Assembly (NCBI GenBank): GCA_029204225.1
Contig: CM055106.1
Location: 7,289,156-7,353,155, forward strand
Source of the DNA: Diphasiastrum complanatum
Lineage: Eukaryota > Streptophyta > Lycopodiopsida > Lycopodiales > Lycopodiaceae
Reading direction: 5' to 3'
Length of the DNA stretch: 64,000 nt
The translations under genes and the position numbers were made by a program. The notes under the pieces are model-generated. The model saw nothing but the letters and a program-made list of their open reading frames with translations, was not told the DNA's origin and did no database searches. Positions 11,072 to 21,438 of the stretch are shown here, in pieces (the first letter of the stretch is position 1; every line of letters starts with the position of its first letter).

Positions 11072-11919
11072 CTAACATCCAAGTGCTAGCTTAGTCTCAT
11101 CAACTAGCTTGATACAACTTCCACAGAGAATAATGTCATCAACATAAATTAGAAGAATGACAATATTGCTATCAACAAACTTTAGATACATGGAAGGATC
11201 ATAGTCACTAAGAGTAGATCCTAGTGAGATAAGAAAAGAATTAAGTCTTGAATACCATGATCTTGGTGCTTGCTTGAGTCCATAAAGACTTTTGAAGAGC
11301 AAGCACACTTTGGACTCATCCTTGATGAATCCTTGATGTTGTTCCATATAGATCTCCTCCTCAAGATAACCGTTTAGAAAAGCATTGGATACATCTAATT
11401 GGAACACCTTCCACTTAAAGAAACAAGCAAGAGAAATAAGAATTCTTATTGTCACCATCTTTGCAACGGTACAAAGGTCTCCTCATAATCAAGGCCATGG
11501 ATTTGAGCAAATCCTTTGGCACATAATCTTGCTTTATACTTGTTGATGGTGCCATCATGATTGAACTTGATCCGAAATACCCATTTGCAACCAATCACAT
11601 GCTTGTTGGATGGAGGATCCACAAGCTCCCAAGTATTGTTGGTGATGAATGCATCATACTCTTGCTTCATGGCATCATACCACTCCTTGGTATTGAGTGC
11701 CTTTTGTACATTCTTTGGCTCTTCATGAGAGAGATAAAAAACATAATTAGTGGAATCAAGATCCACTTGTTCGCCTTTGTCAATATATGAGAGCCTCTTA
11801 GGCTCGGATCTATCTCTCATGGATCTTCTTGGTGAGAAAATCCGAGGAGAGTCTTCTTCAAATCTCAACCCCATCACATCATCATTGTCTTCAAAATCAA
11901 TAATTGGTGATGCATCCAT
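11072..11919 (-). pseudogene. Copia reverse transcriptase (two frames)
   Basis: Frame 11919-11452 gives the linker (RRSMRDRSEPKRLSYIDKG) and the RT start with ALNTKEWYDAMKQEYDAF, NTWELVDPP, VIGCKWVFRIKFN and KARLCAKGFAQIHGLDYEET. A frameshift near 11455 moves to frame 11458-11072, with FQLDVSNAFLNGYLEEEIYM, SLYGLKQAPRSWY and the catalytic YVDD box (LLIYVDDIIL). The order and spacing are typical for copia RT. The frameshift and the stop after it disable this copy. Confidence 0.88.
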
Positions 11920-12021
11920 AGACTTCTTGATCTCGGCCTCTTCAAAAGATGAGTGTTGATCTTCATGAAAGACAACATCTCTACTTTCAATAACTTGAGA
12001 AGTAGAGAGTATAAAGACTCT

Positions 12022-12777
12022 CTAGGCCTTCTTGGTGGATGAGTATCCAACCATGATCCCTTTGCATGCACTAGGATCTTCCTTCTTCCTTGTTTCCAAG
12101 GGAATATGGACAAAGCATATGCATCCAAAAACTCTAAGGTGATCAACCTTAGGCTTCTTCAAATATAAGATTTCATATGGTGACTTTCCTCCAAGAGCTA
12201 TATGTGGGAGCCTATTGCAAAGATAATTTGCACAATTAATGGCTTCTCCCCAGAAATCTTTGGGCAAAGATGCCTCAATTCTCATAGATTTTGCACATTC
12301 ACATAGAGATCTATTCTTTCTCTTGGCCACTCCATTTTGAGATGGAGAGTAGGCATAAGAGAACTCTCTTTTGATGCCTTCAAGCTCACAAAAATCATGA
12401 ATTCTATTGGAGATATATTCACCACCTCCATCACTTCTAAGAGCTTTAATCTTGAATGAGAATTGCTTCTCTACATAAGCTTTGAAAATAAGGAAATGAT
12501 CAAACACCATAGATTTAGAAGCAAGAAGATATATCCAAGTGAATCTTGTGAAATCATCAATGAAAGTAACAAAACAAGTGGCTCCTCCCTTGCTTGTAGT
12601 TGATGAGAAATGCACATCCGAGTGGATTAACTCCAAAGGATGCTTGCTTTTGATAGAAGATCTTGTAAATGGCTTTTTGTGAGATTTAGCAATAGCACAA
12701 GCCTCACAAGGCTTGATCTTCTTGGAGAATGACTTTGGCAAGCTAATAGCTTTGTCTTCTTTGATCATAGAGAGCAT
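12022..12777 (-). pseudogene. Copia integrase (catalytic core retained)
   Basis: A 251-codon frame begins in the zinc-binding region (CEACAIAKSHKKPF) and contains the core: LIHSDVH with the first catalytic Asp, FVTFIDDFTRFTWIY, LRSDGGGEY with the second, and SPSQNGVAKRKNRSL where the third catalytic residue (Glu in the usual NGVAERKN) is replaced by Lys. It continues with the conserved C-terminal KPKVDHLRVFGCICFVHIP. The core is thus nearly complete in length but lacks the catalytic Glu. It overlaps the protease frame by 13 bases in another frame. Confidence 0.85.
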
Positions 12778-13187
12778 GGATTTGTAGGTGGATGTCCCAA
12801 CCTCCTATGCCATAATTCCTCCATAGAGAGCTTGTTCACAAGAGCAAAATTACAAGCATTCACATACTCATTTGGATCTAGTTTATAGATGCCTCCAATT
12901 CTAGATCCTAATGCAAGTATCTCATTATTCTTCTTGATAGTGCAAGTATCAACATTGAATTTTACATCAAGGCCATTATCAAGCAATTGGCCAACACTAA
13001 TAAGATTCTTAGTAAGCTTAGGTACATAAAGAACTTTAGAGAGAGAAAGAACTTTAGAGGATGCAAGCTTCAAGGGAATGTTCCCTATGCCTTCAATAGG
13101 ACATTCAAAATCATTTGCAGTGTATATTGATTTCTTGACTCCATCATAAGGTGCAATAGAAGAGAAAGGGTCCTTGGAGCTACACAT
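12765..13187 (-). pseudogene. Copia protease C-part and pre-integrase domain
   Basis: A 140-codon frame with VPKLTKNLISVGQLLDNGLDV, the protease C-terminal half, then LWHRRLGHPP, part of the pre-integrase His/Cys domain. It starts right after an in-frame stop at about 13189 that interrupts the DSGAS active-site loop, so protease is broken at its catalytic site. Confidence 0.8.
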
Positions 13188-13190
13188 ATG

Positions 13191-13619
13191 TCAAGAAGCT
13201 CCACTATCAATATACCATAGGCCGTCCTTCTTGAAAGGAGTAGATGAGAAACTAGAGACCATAAGAGATCCCTCTCCATCACTTGCAATAGTGTCTTCCT
13301 TCTCATTGGTAATGTTGGCTTGCTTGAGTTGATTCTTCTTCTTGAAGCAATTGGTGGCATAATGGCCTTTCTTGCCACAATAAAAGAACTTGATCTTCTT
13401 CTTCTTGAGCTTGGATGATGAAGCATTAGAGGAATCATCTTCCTCCTCATCTTTGTCTTTGGATTTGACTTTGTCCTTGCTTGAGGATTGTTGATGTTGG
13501 TTCTTGCTCCTCCCTTTGTGCTTATCCTTGGCAAAGAGAGCATTGCCATCATTATGAGTGAGAAGCATCCTAATGCTACCTTTGATACACATGAACTTGA
13601 CAAAGCATTCAAGAGACAA
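13191..13619 (-). pseudogene. Copia gag C-terminal part with zinc knuckle
   Basis: The frame carries a Lys/Ser/Asp-rich stretch, the zinc knuckle with its first Cys changed to Phe (FFYCGKKGHYATNC) and the protease motif WYIDSGAS, ending at a stop. Homology with the gag of copy 1 begins near 13575; the first 15 codons or so are unrelated, marking the truncation point. Confidence 0.8.
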
Positions 13620-13639
13620 AAGAAACTAATAAAAGGTAC

Positions 13640-14126
13640 TGATGGCAGCCAAAAAAAATAGTATACCAGCCCTACAATAGCAGCCTACCACTTTTGGAAA
13701 CCTCTTTAGATCATACACAAAAGCTTGAAGACAATACACAAAGTAATGCTCTCAATGGAGGAAGAAACTGTGACAATGATCTATTGATCTCTCTCAACAA
13801 TACAATAAGTTTCTCCAACCTATTCTCCACGAATTTCAGCCTAAGATAGGTGAGAGAGATGACTCTCTCTCTCTCTCTAGAACTTAGGACCTAATTTTAG
13901 GACACCAGTAGCCTAAAATAGCCAATTTTGGCCTATATGTCCAAATAACATGATTTTGGTGTCATTTTGAAGGTCCTGAAGTTTAAGACTTCTTCAATAT
14001 GAAATATATACTAAAATAAAAGTATCTAGGCCTCTTTCACACGTGTGAAAGGTTATATCCAAAACTATGTACAAAAATTGCCAATTTAGTCCTCAAACTA
14101 GCTAGGAAATGTTGACAATTTTCACA
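13640..14126 (-). repeat. Possible diverged copia LTR
   Basis: On the minus strand a sequence starting TGTGAAAATTGTCAAC at 14126 resembles the family A LTR start. It contains CTTTCACACGTGTGAAAG at 14034-14051, a perfect 18-bp palindrome of the type found in other LTRs, and a CT microsatellite near 13863-13882. There is no purine tract before it and no clear end, so this is tentative. Confidence 0.35.
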
Positions 14127-14524
14127 GCTGCTTGGTGAGATTGCTCGAGTTTGTGGGGGTGAGGCAGCTTGGGCAGCTGTGATTGGAATGGTGGATCCAA
14201 TGGTCACAGACTGACCCTATGCGGAACAAGAGCCGAGAGAAGCATCAGTGGATTGGGGGATAGGAAGTTCAGTGCAAATTGCAGCAGGGGGAGGAAGCAC
14301 AACTGAAGAGTTTGCCTAGACGACGTCATGACTCTGGAGACGAGTCAAGAATGACAACTTCATTGTGCACATGACGGTGACTATGAGAACTTGAAGCTTG
14401 CTGCGACAACTTGGCCGGTGTGTCTTCACATCAAGGTACGAAACAACAAGGGAGGAGAGAAGAGAACCAGCAGCAAACTATTGTTTGGTATTTTTCTTGA
14501 TAGCTCTTTTCAATTCTTTGAATA
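14127..14524. other. Unassigned stretch
   Basis: Somewhat richer in GC than its surroundings, with no gene or repeat recognised. It lies downstream of the minus-strand ORF at 14525-15199. Confidence 0.3.
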
Positions 14525-15199
14525 CTATTTTGTACCAGTTAAGAGTCCAGATCCTATCTTGTAGTTGGACTCTACAATGCGATGCAGGATTTGAGAAGAG
14601 ATGCACTCCTTCCTAAGGTTGCCAACCATCAGAAATTTGTGGGTGACATCACGGATGGTAGGCTCTCGGATGGATTCAACTAGGTAGTCGTCATTGGTCC
14701 AGTGTAAGTCATCAGTGGTATCGATGAGTGGTTTTATTACACTCTTAGCATGTTTATGATTAGGCGAAGGCTGTTTGCCTGAAGATATGCCTATGGCTAC
14801 AAGGGTGGCCTCAGTTATGCACACCTTGTGTGTAGCAGTCTGGTAGGTGATGTAAAACTTAGACTTGGCCTCGGTCCATGTGCTAAAGGCTATGGTGATG
14901 AAACCCATATTAATTCTCCCAGAAAAGCTGCGCTCGTGGATCCCCATTGCAGTGAGCAAAGGCTCAGCAAAGTTCATCCATTGGGCCACCATGCTTGTGC
15001 TAGGGAGTATCATGACGTCCATCTTGGTTGAAAAGCCACGATGAACCTCATGGATCCCCATTGCAGTGAGCAAAGGCTCAACAAGGTTCATCCATTGAGC
15101 CACCATGCTTGTGCTAGGGAGTATCATGACGTCCATCTTGGTTGGAACACCATAATGAATGACATAGGACGGACACTGGCTGGTATCAGTAGAAGACAT
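14525..15199 (-). CDS. Unidentified 224-codon ORF with an internal 38-residue duplication
   Basis: The product is not recognised. The N-terminal third contains two near-identical 38-residue units, each with TKMDVMILPSTSMVAQWMN and EPLLTAMGIHE, encoded by 114-bp direct repeats. The rest is soluble-looking, with no signal peptide or membrane segment. The ATG at 15199 follows a TATA-like box by about 130 bp, so it could be a first exon or single-exon gene. It lies downstream of, and on the same strand as, the gypsy pol at 16065-18065, so it could instead be an extra ORF like those found after integrase in Athila or Tat elements. The duplication keeping the frame argues against pure noise, but no function is assigned. 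Confidence 0.4.
   Translation of the reverse strand: MSSTDTSQCPSYVIHYGVPTKMDVMILPSTSMVAQWMNLVEPLLTAMGIHEVHRGFSTKMDVMILPSTSMVAQWMNFAEPLLTAMGIHERSFSGRINMGFITIAFSTWTEAKSKFYITYQTATHKVCITEATLVAIGISSGKQPSPNHKHAKSVIKPLIDTTDDLHWTNDDYLVESIREPTIRDVTHKFLMVGNLRKECISSQILHRIVESNYKIGSGLLTGTK
14937..15164. repeat. 114-bp tandem direct repeat (2 units)
   Basis: Units 14937-15050 and 15051-15164 both begin TGGATCCCCATTGCAGTGAG and differ at only a few positions, so the duplication is fairly recent. The length is a multiple of three and the copies stay in frame in the minus-strand ORF. Confidence 0.9.
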
Positions 15200-15325
15200 G
15201 ATGAAGAAAAGTCGAAAACTAAAAGTAATTGGCGCGAGAGTGTATTAGAAAGCAGTGTAAAAAGTTTGGAAGATTTTGCAAGAGCTTTGCTTGCACAAGT
15301 GAGAAATGAAATTGAATTTTGCCCT

Positions 15326-15333
15326 TTTTATAG
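15326..15333 (-). promoter_or_regulatory. TATA-like box upstream of the 224-codon ORF
   Basis: The minus strand reads CCTATAAAAAGGGC here, about 130 bases before the ATG at 15199. The position suits a plant core promoter or an LTR promoter. Confidence 0.4.
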
Positions 15334-16064
15334 GCTGATTTGGAGGGTCCATTACACAATGTACTAGTTTGGTTGTTCAATTTCAGAAAAAAAATTTGCA
15401 GGCATGTTTAGTACTATAAAAAGAGGTTACAAAATTCTCGACGAAGATTTCTGAGAGACTGAATTGATCCGGTGAAGGTTTTCAACATCATCATTTGCCT
15501 AAGGACATCCTTCGCCTAGGTGTTGTAATAAATGCAAATTTTGAAGATCTGAACCTATGGCCAACCTAATTTTGGCATTTTGAATCCATCTGGAATGTCG
15601 ACAAAGGTTCATTATGATGATTTGAAGGTTTCCCAAATGGCATAATGTTGAACATTCACCTAACTGCAAATTAGGTAGTAATTGTAGAAGATAACCTTTG
15701 CCCAACTCAGTATAGGTAGATCTGAGGTGGATGTGTGATCTAAAATCTCGGCGAAGGTTTGTAAGACTGTATGTACAAATTATGATCCAAAAAATAATTT
15801 CCTAAGTCATTTTTCATCAAAAATTATCTTTTGAAAATACTTTCCTTCCTCTTGTTCCACTCTGATGACTTTTTTGACTTTTGCTCATCATTCTTTCTTT
15901 GTATTTTTCTTTTTTTTCTATCTTTTTCAAAAAAAATAGAAAAATCACTCAAGTAATGAAAACAAAAAAATTGTAAAACAAGTAAAGTAAAATTGATAAG
16001 GTGTTAAATCAAGCTGATTGGACTAGTTGATATGGCTGCCAAAACTTGCATAATCGATCGCCAT
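15334..16064. other. Unassigned stretch downstream of gypsy integrase
   Basis: No coding homology was seen. The phrases CGACGAAGATTT, GGTGAAGGTTTTC and GGCGAAGGTTTG recur, and there is a T-rich run near 15900. It may be the 3' non-coding part of the gypsy element. Confidence 0.35.
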
Positions 16065-18065
16065 TCACCCGTGTCGAATCTTTTTCCATCCAAATGCATG
16101 GTTCAATATTTCTTTCACCTTATACGGTCCTTCACCTGTAAACTTCAATTTGCCTTTAATCAGCTTTGTCTTATACATTAGTGCTAGATCTCTTTCTCTC
16201 AGATCTTTTTTGTGTAATCGACGATCGTGCCATGCCTTGCGACGAGCTTTCTCTATTGCTAATGCATGAACTACCATCAATCTAGTTTCACAAAGTTTTT
16301 GTAAAGCCTCATGACACATCTGTAAGGATTTCGCATCATTTAACCATTCCGTTGCTGCTATGCGTAGGGATGGTATCAGAAATTTAATTGGCATAACTGC
16401 ATCTTGACCATAGACAAGCTGGAATGGCGTTTGATTCGTACTACCTTTGTAACCTGTCCTGAATGCCCATAACGCTGCATGAAGCTTATGTTCCCAATCA
16501 GAACAACTTGCTTCAACTGTTTTTGACATAGTATTGCAGAGAATCTTATTGGAAGATTCAGCTTGACCATTACCCCTCACATCATATGGAGTACTAAACT
16601 GCTGAATAACAAAAAAGACTTCCAACGGACACTTTATCGTTTCATTCACAAAGTGTGTTTCGCGTTCACTTACGATCTCAATAGGACATCCAAATCTAAT
16701 AATGACATTTTCATAGAGCAACTTAGTCGTTGATTTTGCATCTACAACTCCAACTGCTTTCACTTCAACCCACTTGGTCATATAGTCAGTTGCAACAATG
16801 ATATCTCTAGCTTGAGGTCCTCGTGCCACAGGATGAATAGGACAAACATAGTCTCGAATCATGCTTGCGATAAAACTGGATGTAAAGGTTCATATTCTAT
16901 CGTGTAGGAAGACCGTGCTCGTTGACAAACATCACATGACTGAATATAATTTTTTGTATCTTTATGAAGTGTAGGCCACCAACATCCAGATTGTAAAAGT
17001 TTGCGAACAGTGATATTTGTTGAAAAATGTCCTCCGCCCATTCCATCATGTGAAAACATAATAAGTTCAAGTACTTCATACAACAAAACACATCTTTGCA
17101 AAAGACCATCCATTTCTCAACAATACAATTATCCCGCAATCAATTGATAAGGTTGTGCCTTATGAATCAATTGTCTCTTTTGTACTTTTTTCAAGGAATC
17201 ATTGGGTTGGCCTAGCATCAGATATTCAACAATATCAATTGTCCACTCAGGTACTACTTCAACATAAAACAATGTAGCATCTAGTAGTTCATCATCCACT
17301 TCAGTATTAACTGGTGCTGATTCAATCCTTGAAACATGATCGGCCAGATAATGTTGTTTACCTTTTCGCACCACAACTCAAAAATCAAATTCAGTCAATA
17401 AAAGTAGCCATCTTGCAATATGTCCCCCCGTATTATATGTCTTGTGCACCAAATAAAGTAACGACTGATGATCAATATAAAATGCAAAATGCGTTGCCAA
17501 TAGATAATGTCGAAACTTCTTAATAGAAAAAATCATGGCCAATGTTTCGCATTCGGTTGTCGAATAATTCCTCTCAAAATTTGTAAGTTGTCTGCTTGCA
17601 AACCTGATAGGATAATCCTTCTTATATTCACCTGGCTGTGTCAAAACTGATCCAATGGCATATTTTGATGCATCAATATGAACATGAAACTCAATTGTCC
17701 AAATTGGAGCTCGTAGTATCGGTGCAGACGCTAAAGCTTTCTTTAATTTTTCAAATGCTTCCAATGCCTCGACTGTCCAAATTGGTACAATACTCAATTT
17801 GAAGATAGGTCTTGCTAAATCCGCAAAGAATAGAATAAATATCCAAGTAATTTGCATGACCCATAAACACGTAGACTTCTCGAATTGTTCTTGGCGGTGG
17901 TAACTCGATGATGACTTTGATTTTGGAATAATCCGTAGCAATGCCATGTCTTGATATCACATGTCCAAGGACAACTCCATGAGTGACCCAAATTTGACCT
18001 CTCTCTATCCGAGTTGAGGCTTTTATTATGCTTAGTTTCATGTTTTGTTGACAGATCTTGCTTGT
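16065..18065 (-). pseudogene. Ty3/gypsy pol remnant: RT thumb, RNase H, integrase
   Basis: On the minus strand the order is RT end (VVLGHVISRHGIATDYSKI, LPPPRTIREVYVFMGHANY), RNase H (FHVHIDASKYAIGSVLTQ, FASRQLTNFERNYSTTECE, FYIDHQSLLYLV), the integrase zinc domain (H near GGHFSTN, CDVCQRA) and the integrase core (ATDYMTKWVE, FGCPIEIVSERETHF, YDVRGNGQAESSNKI), with a tail to 16065. The first and third catalytic residues remain (D in ATDY, E in QAESSN), but the second D is E in SERETHF. Several stops and frame changes (near 17128, 17376 and 16862) kill it. The core wording resembles Tat/Athila-type elements rather than chromoviruses. Confidence 0.85.
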
Positions 18066-18109
18066 AACACAATAATATTTCTTGTATGATCAGCTTTCCT
18101 ATTGTCAAT

Positions 18110-18195
18110 CAATGCTAGTCTGATCTTTATGGTATTATTGGGCTTAGGAGATCAAAAGTACATGTGTAGGACGTCCCACACGTGTGAATTCAACA
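18110..18195 (+). repeat. 5' LTR fragment (3' end only)
   Basis: It ends CACACGTGTGAATTCAACA immediately before the primer site. The upstream LTR part is absent; the sequence passes into gypsy-derived DNA near 18065-18110. Confidence 0.65.
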
Positions 18196-18207
18196 TGGTA
18201 TCAGAGC
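18196..18207 (+). other. Primer-binding site for initiator Met tRNA
   Basis: TGGTATCAGAGC follows directly after the LTR end CAACA. It is the standard plant copia primer site, complementary to the 3' end of initiator Met tRNA. Confidence 0.9.
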
Positions 18208-18502
18208 CTAAAATTTATAGGTTCTAGGCATTTTGTTTCATACAAATAGATTGTATTTGAGTCAATTTGACATTTTTGGAGTATTTCACACGTGTGAAAT
18301 TCAGAGAACCATAACTTTTGCCATACTTCATCTTTTTTGATGATTCAAATCTTGTTTTAGAGAGATTGTCAAGCTAGTGAGATCTATCTCACAGTTTTTT
18401 GCTTTGTCTTACATAGGATTTGGTTTTTTGCCCTTGATTGGTTCCTATAGTGAGAAGATAAGCAATTTTTTCATCCATCTTTTTTTATTTCCATCATTCT
18501 TT

Positions 18503-19660
18503 ATGACTTCAATGGGTGTCTTTCTATTAGAAGAAAGTGAAAGATTGTCAACCTCCAATTACTCAATAAGGTTAGGATGGAATCTGTCTTAATACTACAA
18601 GATGTGATGGATATTGTACTTGGTATTGAAGAAGAACCACAAATTCCTCAAGAAATTCCAAAGTACAGTAAGAGAGCTAGGATGGCTCTGCATTATATTA
18701 AGATGAATGTCTCAAATGACATCTTAAGAGAAATTGGTGCTTGTACTAATGCCAAAGATGCTTGGGATACTCTCAAGTCCATCTATGAGGCAAAGAATAC
18801 TTCTAGACTTCTAACACTAAGAAACCAAATTTTTCAAAGTGTACAGAGAAGTGATGAATGTGCTTCAGCTTATGTAATGAGAGTTAAAGACCTCCATAGA
18901 GAATTGTCATGCATAGGAAACTCCATCAACCAAAATGAACTTGTTCAAGTCATATTAATGGGTTAAAGGAGGAATATGACAACCTTGTTCAAAGTTATGC
19001 CATTAAGGAGGAGCTACCAAGTTTGGAAGCACTCCAAAGTGTGCTCATTTCTGAAGAATCAAGACAAGAGTATAAACTCTTGAAAATGGAGAGACTGTCT
19101 CTCAACATTGATGGTAAAGCCCCCTTTACCAAAGACAAGCACAAGACAAGAAGTAAGAATAAACACCAGCCCTCTTCAAGCAAGAACAATCTTATTTCCA
19201 AGGAGAATGGATAAGAGGATGAGTCCTCTCAAGATTTCACATCCAAGAAGAAAAAGAAAAACATCAAGTGTTTTTTTTTCTGGCAAGAAGGGGCATTATG
19301 CCACCAATTGCTTCAAGAAGAAGAGTCAATTCAAGCAAGCCAACATTTCTAATGAAGAGAAGGAAGATGCTCATGCAAGTGATGGAGAGGGATCTCTTAT
19401 GGTCTCAAGTTTTTCTTCATCACCTTTCAAGAAGGATGGTTCGTGGTATACCGACAGTGGAGCTTCCTCACATATGTGTAGCTCCAAGCATTCTTTTTCA
19501 TCCATGACACCTTATGAAGGAGCCAAGAAGTCCATCTACACAGAAAATGATCATGAGTGTGCTATTGAAGGCATAGGGACTATTCCCTCAAAGCATTCAT
19601 CATCAAAAGTTCTTTCTCTGTCTAAAGTACTTTTTGTTCCTAAGTTAACAAAAAATCTTC
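18503..19660 (+). pseudogene. Copia gag and protease start, frameshifted
   Basis: The ATG at 18503 starts a gag like that of copy 1 (RLSTSNYSIR). A short deletion near 18572 shifts the frame; the second part (18577-18966) covers MESVLILQDVMDIVLGIEEE to NQNELVQVILMG and ends at a stop caused by one missing base near 18955. Further pieces follow to the zinc knuckle, where a run of nine Ts (about 19270) destroys the second Cys and shifts the frame. The protease motif SWYTDSGASSHMCSS and VPKLTKNLL close the homology near 19660. Confidence 0.85.
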
Positions 19661-19994
19661 TCTATCTCATTTCATGCTTATACATGGTTCTCTTGGGTTC
19701 TACTATCCATTGGTGCACTATCTTGGTGATTGCTTGCAGTTCTATGTGTAGAATGATCTATATTTGCTATTTTTGGATCCACACATGTGAAATACAATAG
19801 CTTGCTGGTTTTGTACGGACATCAACAGTACATAATCATTTCATTCAAGTTTGATCAAGTTCTATTGGTGTTTGCATCTCAATTTGTGTGTAGATGCTGA
19901 TTTTTCTACATTGGTGAGATTGGTAGTGTATTTCTCTTTCTAACCAAAGATCATTCAAGTATATTGGATCTTAAGGATCTGAAATCTTTCACAA
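19661..19994 (+). other. Foreign filler replacing integrase and RT
   Basis: About 330 bp between the protease region and RNase H without pol homology. It includes CACACATGTGAAA and a phrase like the family A LTR end (GTGTGTAGATGCTGATTTT), so part may be LTR-derived. Confidence 0.4.
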
Positions 19995-20362
19995 ATACCA
20001 TATCTCTTTCATCTTGTGAAGCTGAATACAAAGCACTTACTACTACGACAAATGAAGTACTTTGGATCAAGAGGTTGCTTTTGGAGCTAAAGACTATCAA
20101 AGAAGATGATATACCATTGATCATGTGTGATAATATTTCAGCACAAGCCGTTGCCAACAACCCAATATTCCATGCAAGGAACAAACACATCGAAGTTGCA
20201 CATCACTTTGTGAGAGAGAAACTCATTGGAGGGGAAATCTATTTGGAGCACATTGACACATCATCATGTATTGCATATTTGCTTACCAAACCTCTCAGCA
20301 AGAATTCTTTCATCAAGCATAGAGCCAATCTTGGATTAATTCCGAGATCCATGCTCATGTAA
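19995..20362 (+). pseudogene. Copia RNase H C-terminal part
   Basis: Open frame with TISLSSCEAEYKALTTTTNE, CDNISAQAVANNPIFHARNK, HIEVAHHFVREKL and the polyprotein end YLLTKPLSKNSFIKHRANLG, closing with a stop at 20360-20362, about 20 bp before the purine tract. The first RNase H Asp region is missing. Confidence 0.85.
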
Positions 20363-20386
20363 ACATAGATTAATTTTCAGGAGGAG

Positions 20387-21266
20387 TGTTGAAAATGGAA
20401 AATGATCTATCTTGACTTTTGGCTATGATAAAGTTTTTTCTATATGTATGTAATGTCCTATATTGAAAATGCCAAATTTGGCCTAGAGGAAACTCGAGCT
20501 ACATGGTTATATGAGATCCAGTTGGTCAAGTACAACATGTATATAATGTCCTATATTGAAAATGCCAAATTTGGCCTAAAGGAAACTCGAGCTACATGGT
20601 TATATGAGATCCAGTTGGTCAAGTACATCATGCATATAGAAGTTTAACATATAAATGTCAATTATAGGCTCGTAGAAACACGAGTCATATCACATGCAAA
20701 GGTTGTAAGTGTTCCAAAGTGACATGCAAAGCATGCACAAAGTGTAATGGACACATGCATAGTGATTTGGGCAATTCTAGTTTAGAAATTGCCACATGGT
20801 AAAAGTAGGTAGATCATGATATGCATGTAAAGTGACATATCTCACTAGTTTATTAGTTTGCACTTTTAGATTTGGAACAAAGTAGATGAATGCTAGCTCT
20901 ACCATGAGCTATTCCATCCACCATAAATGTATGAGGGTTCTCTCACAATTTTTGATGATGAACCAAGCATTGAAGCTACTTATTGTCAATTTGGATCTTT
21001 AACCTTGTATTCTTGAATTTTGCACTCTCTCTAACTCGTGGAGGAGGCTATGCTAATGCATTAATTTCTTTGTACTTTCATTATTCTTTATGAAAGTAAC
21101 TATTCTTTGATTACTAGCATGCTAGATTGTGGTTTAGTCATAAATTCTTGAACTAGATCTTGATACTCAATCTAGAATCAGGTTATGTGCTAAACACAAA
21201 GCTTAATAAAGATCATTCACAATTGGAATTGGCATTCCACATGTGTGAAACTTTTGGATTTCAACA
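20387..21266 (+). repeat. 3' LTR of copy C (880 bp)
   Basis: It starts TGTTGAAAATGG after CAGGAGGAG and ends GGATTTCAACA. Only the ends resemble family A LTRs; the body differs and contains a 93-bp tandem duplication. A CACATGTGTG box lies near 21238. Confidence 0.75.
20451..20636 (+). repeat. 93-bp tandem duplication within the LTR
   Basis: Units starting TAATGTCCTATATTG at 20451 and 20544 are nearly identical. 93 is divisible by three, so the open frame 20444-20647 reads through both as two 31-residue repeats; this is likely a by-product rather than a gene. Confidence 0.85.
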
Positions 21267-21419
21267 TCCACTACCTCTCCACACCTCCTTCGCTAGCTTC
21301 CAACAGTTCAATCACACAAAAACAAGAAAAAAAAGCCTATACTACCCCAAATCCACCTAAACCACACTAAAATAGGCAAAATAACTAAAAGGACACCTAA
21401 ACTAGCTAGTAATGGCCTG

Positions 21420-21437
21420 TCCCCAGCAACGACGCCA
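21420..21437 (-). other. Gypsy-type primer-binding site
   Basis: The minus strand reads TGGCGTCGTTGCTGGGGA, close to the conserved primer region of Athila/Tat-type plant gypsy elements. One base separates it from TGTAGGGC on the plus strand, the inferred LTR edge. It fits the lineage of the pol at 16065-18065 on the same strand. Confidence 0.6.
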
Positions 21438-21438
21438 C

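Larger units (their letters stand above)
9427..13620 (-). mobile_element. Ty1/copia element, family A, most complete pol copy (5' end lost)
   Basis: Read on the minus strand, this element has the C-terminal part of gag with the zinc knuckle, protease, pre-integrase, integrase, reverse transcriptase and RNase H, then a purine tract and a 3' LTR (10162 down to 9427). It is the only family A copy here that keeps the integrase and RT regions. The 5' LTR, leader and N-terminal gag are missing; homology to other gag copies stops near 13575. Frame changes and a stop next to the protease active site make it inactive now. It represents the kind of autonomous partner that could have mobilised the deleted copies. 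Confidence 0.9.
18110..21266 (+). mobile_element. Internally rearranged copia element, family A derivative, copy C
   Basis: It has a short end piece of the 5' LTR (about 18110-18195), a primer site, a leader, gag and protease start, then about 330 bp of foreign sequence, an RNase H end, a purine tract and a full 3' LTR. Integrase and reverse transcriptase are absent. The 5' LTR end resembles family A LTRs (CTTAGGAGATCA...CACACGTGTGAATTCAACA) more than this element's own 3' LTR, so it may be a recombinant. It lies between a gypsy pol (left) and a gypsy primer site and LTR (right), all on the other strand, so it probably inserted into the gypsy element. Confidence 0.8.

Noticed and set aside
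14828-15367. Plus-strand frames 14828-15031 and 15041-15367
   Set aside because: They mirror the 114-bp tandem repeat and overlap the longer minus-strand ORF.
20444-20647. Small protein made of two 31-residue repeats
   Set aside because: It lies inside an LTR and is explained by a 93-bp duplication.
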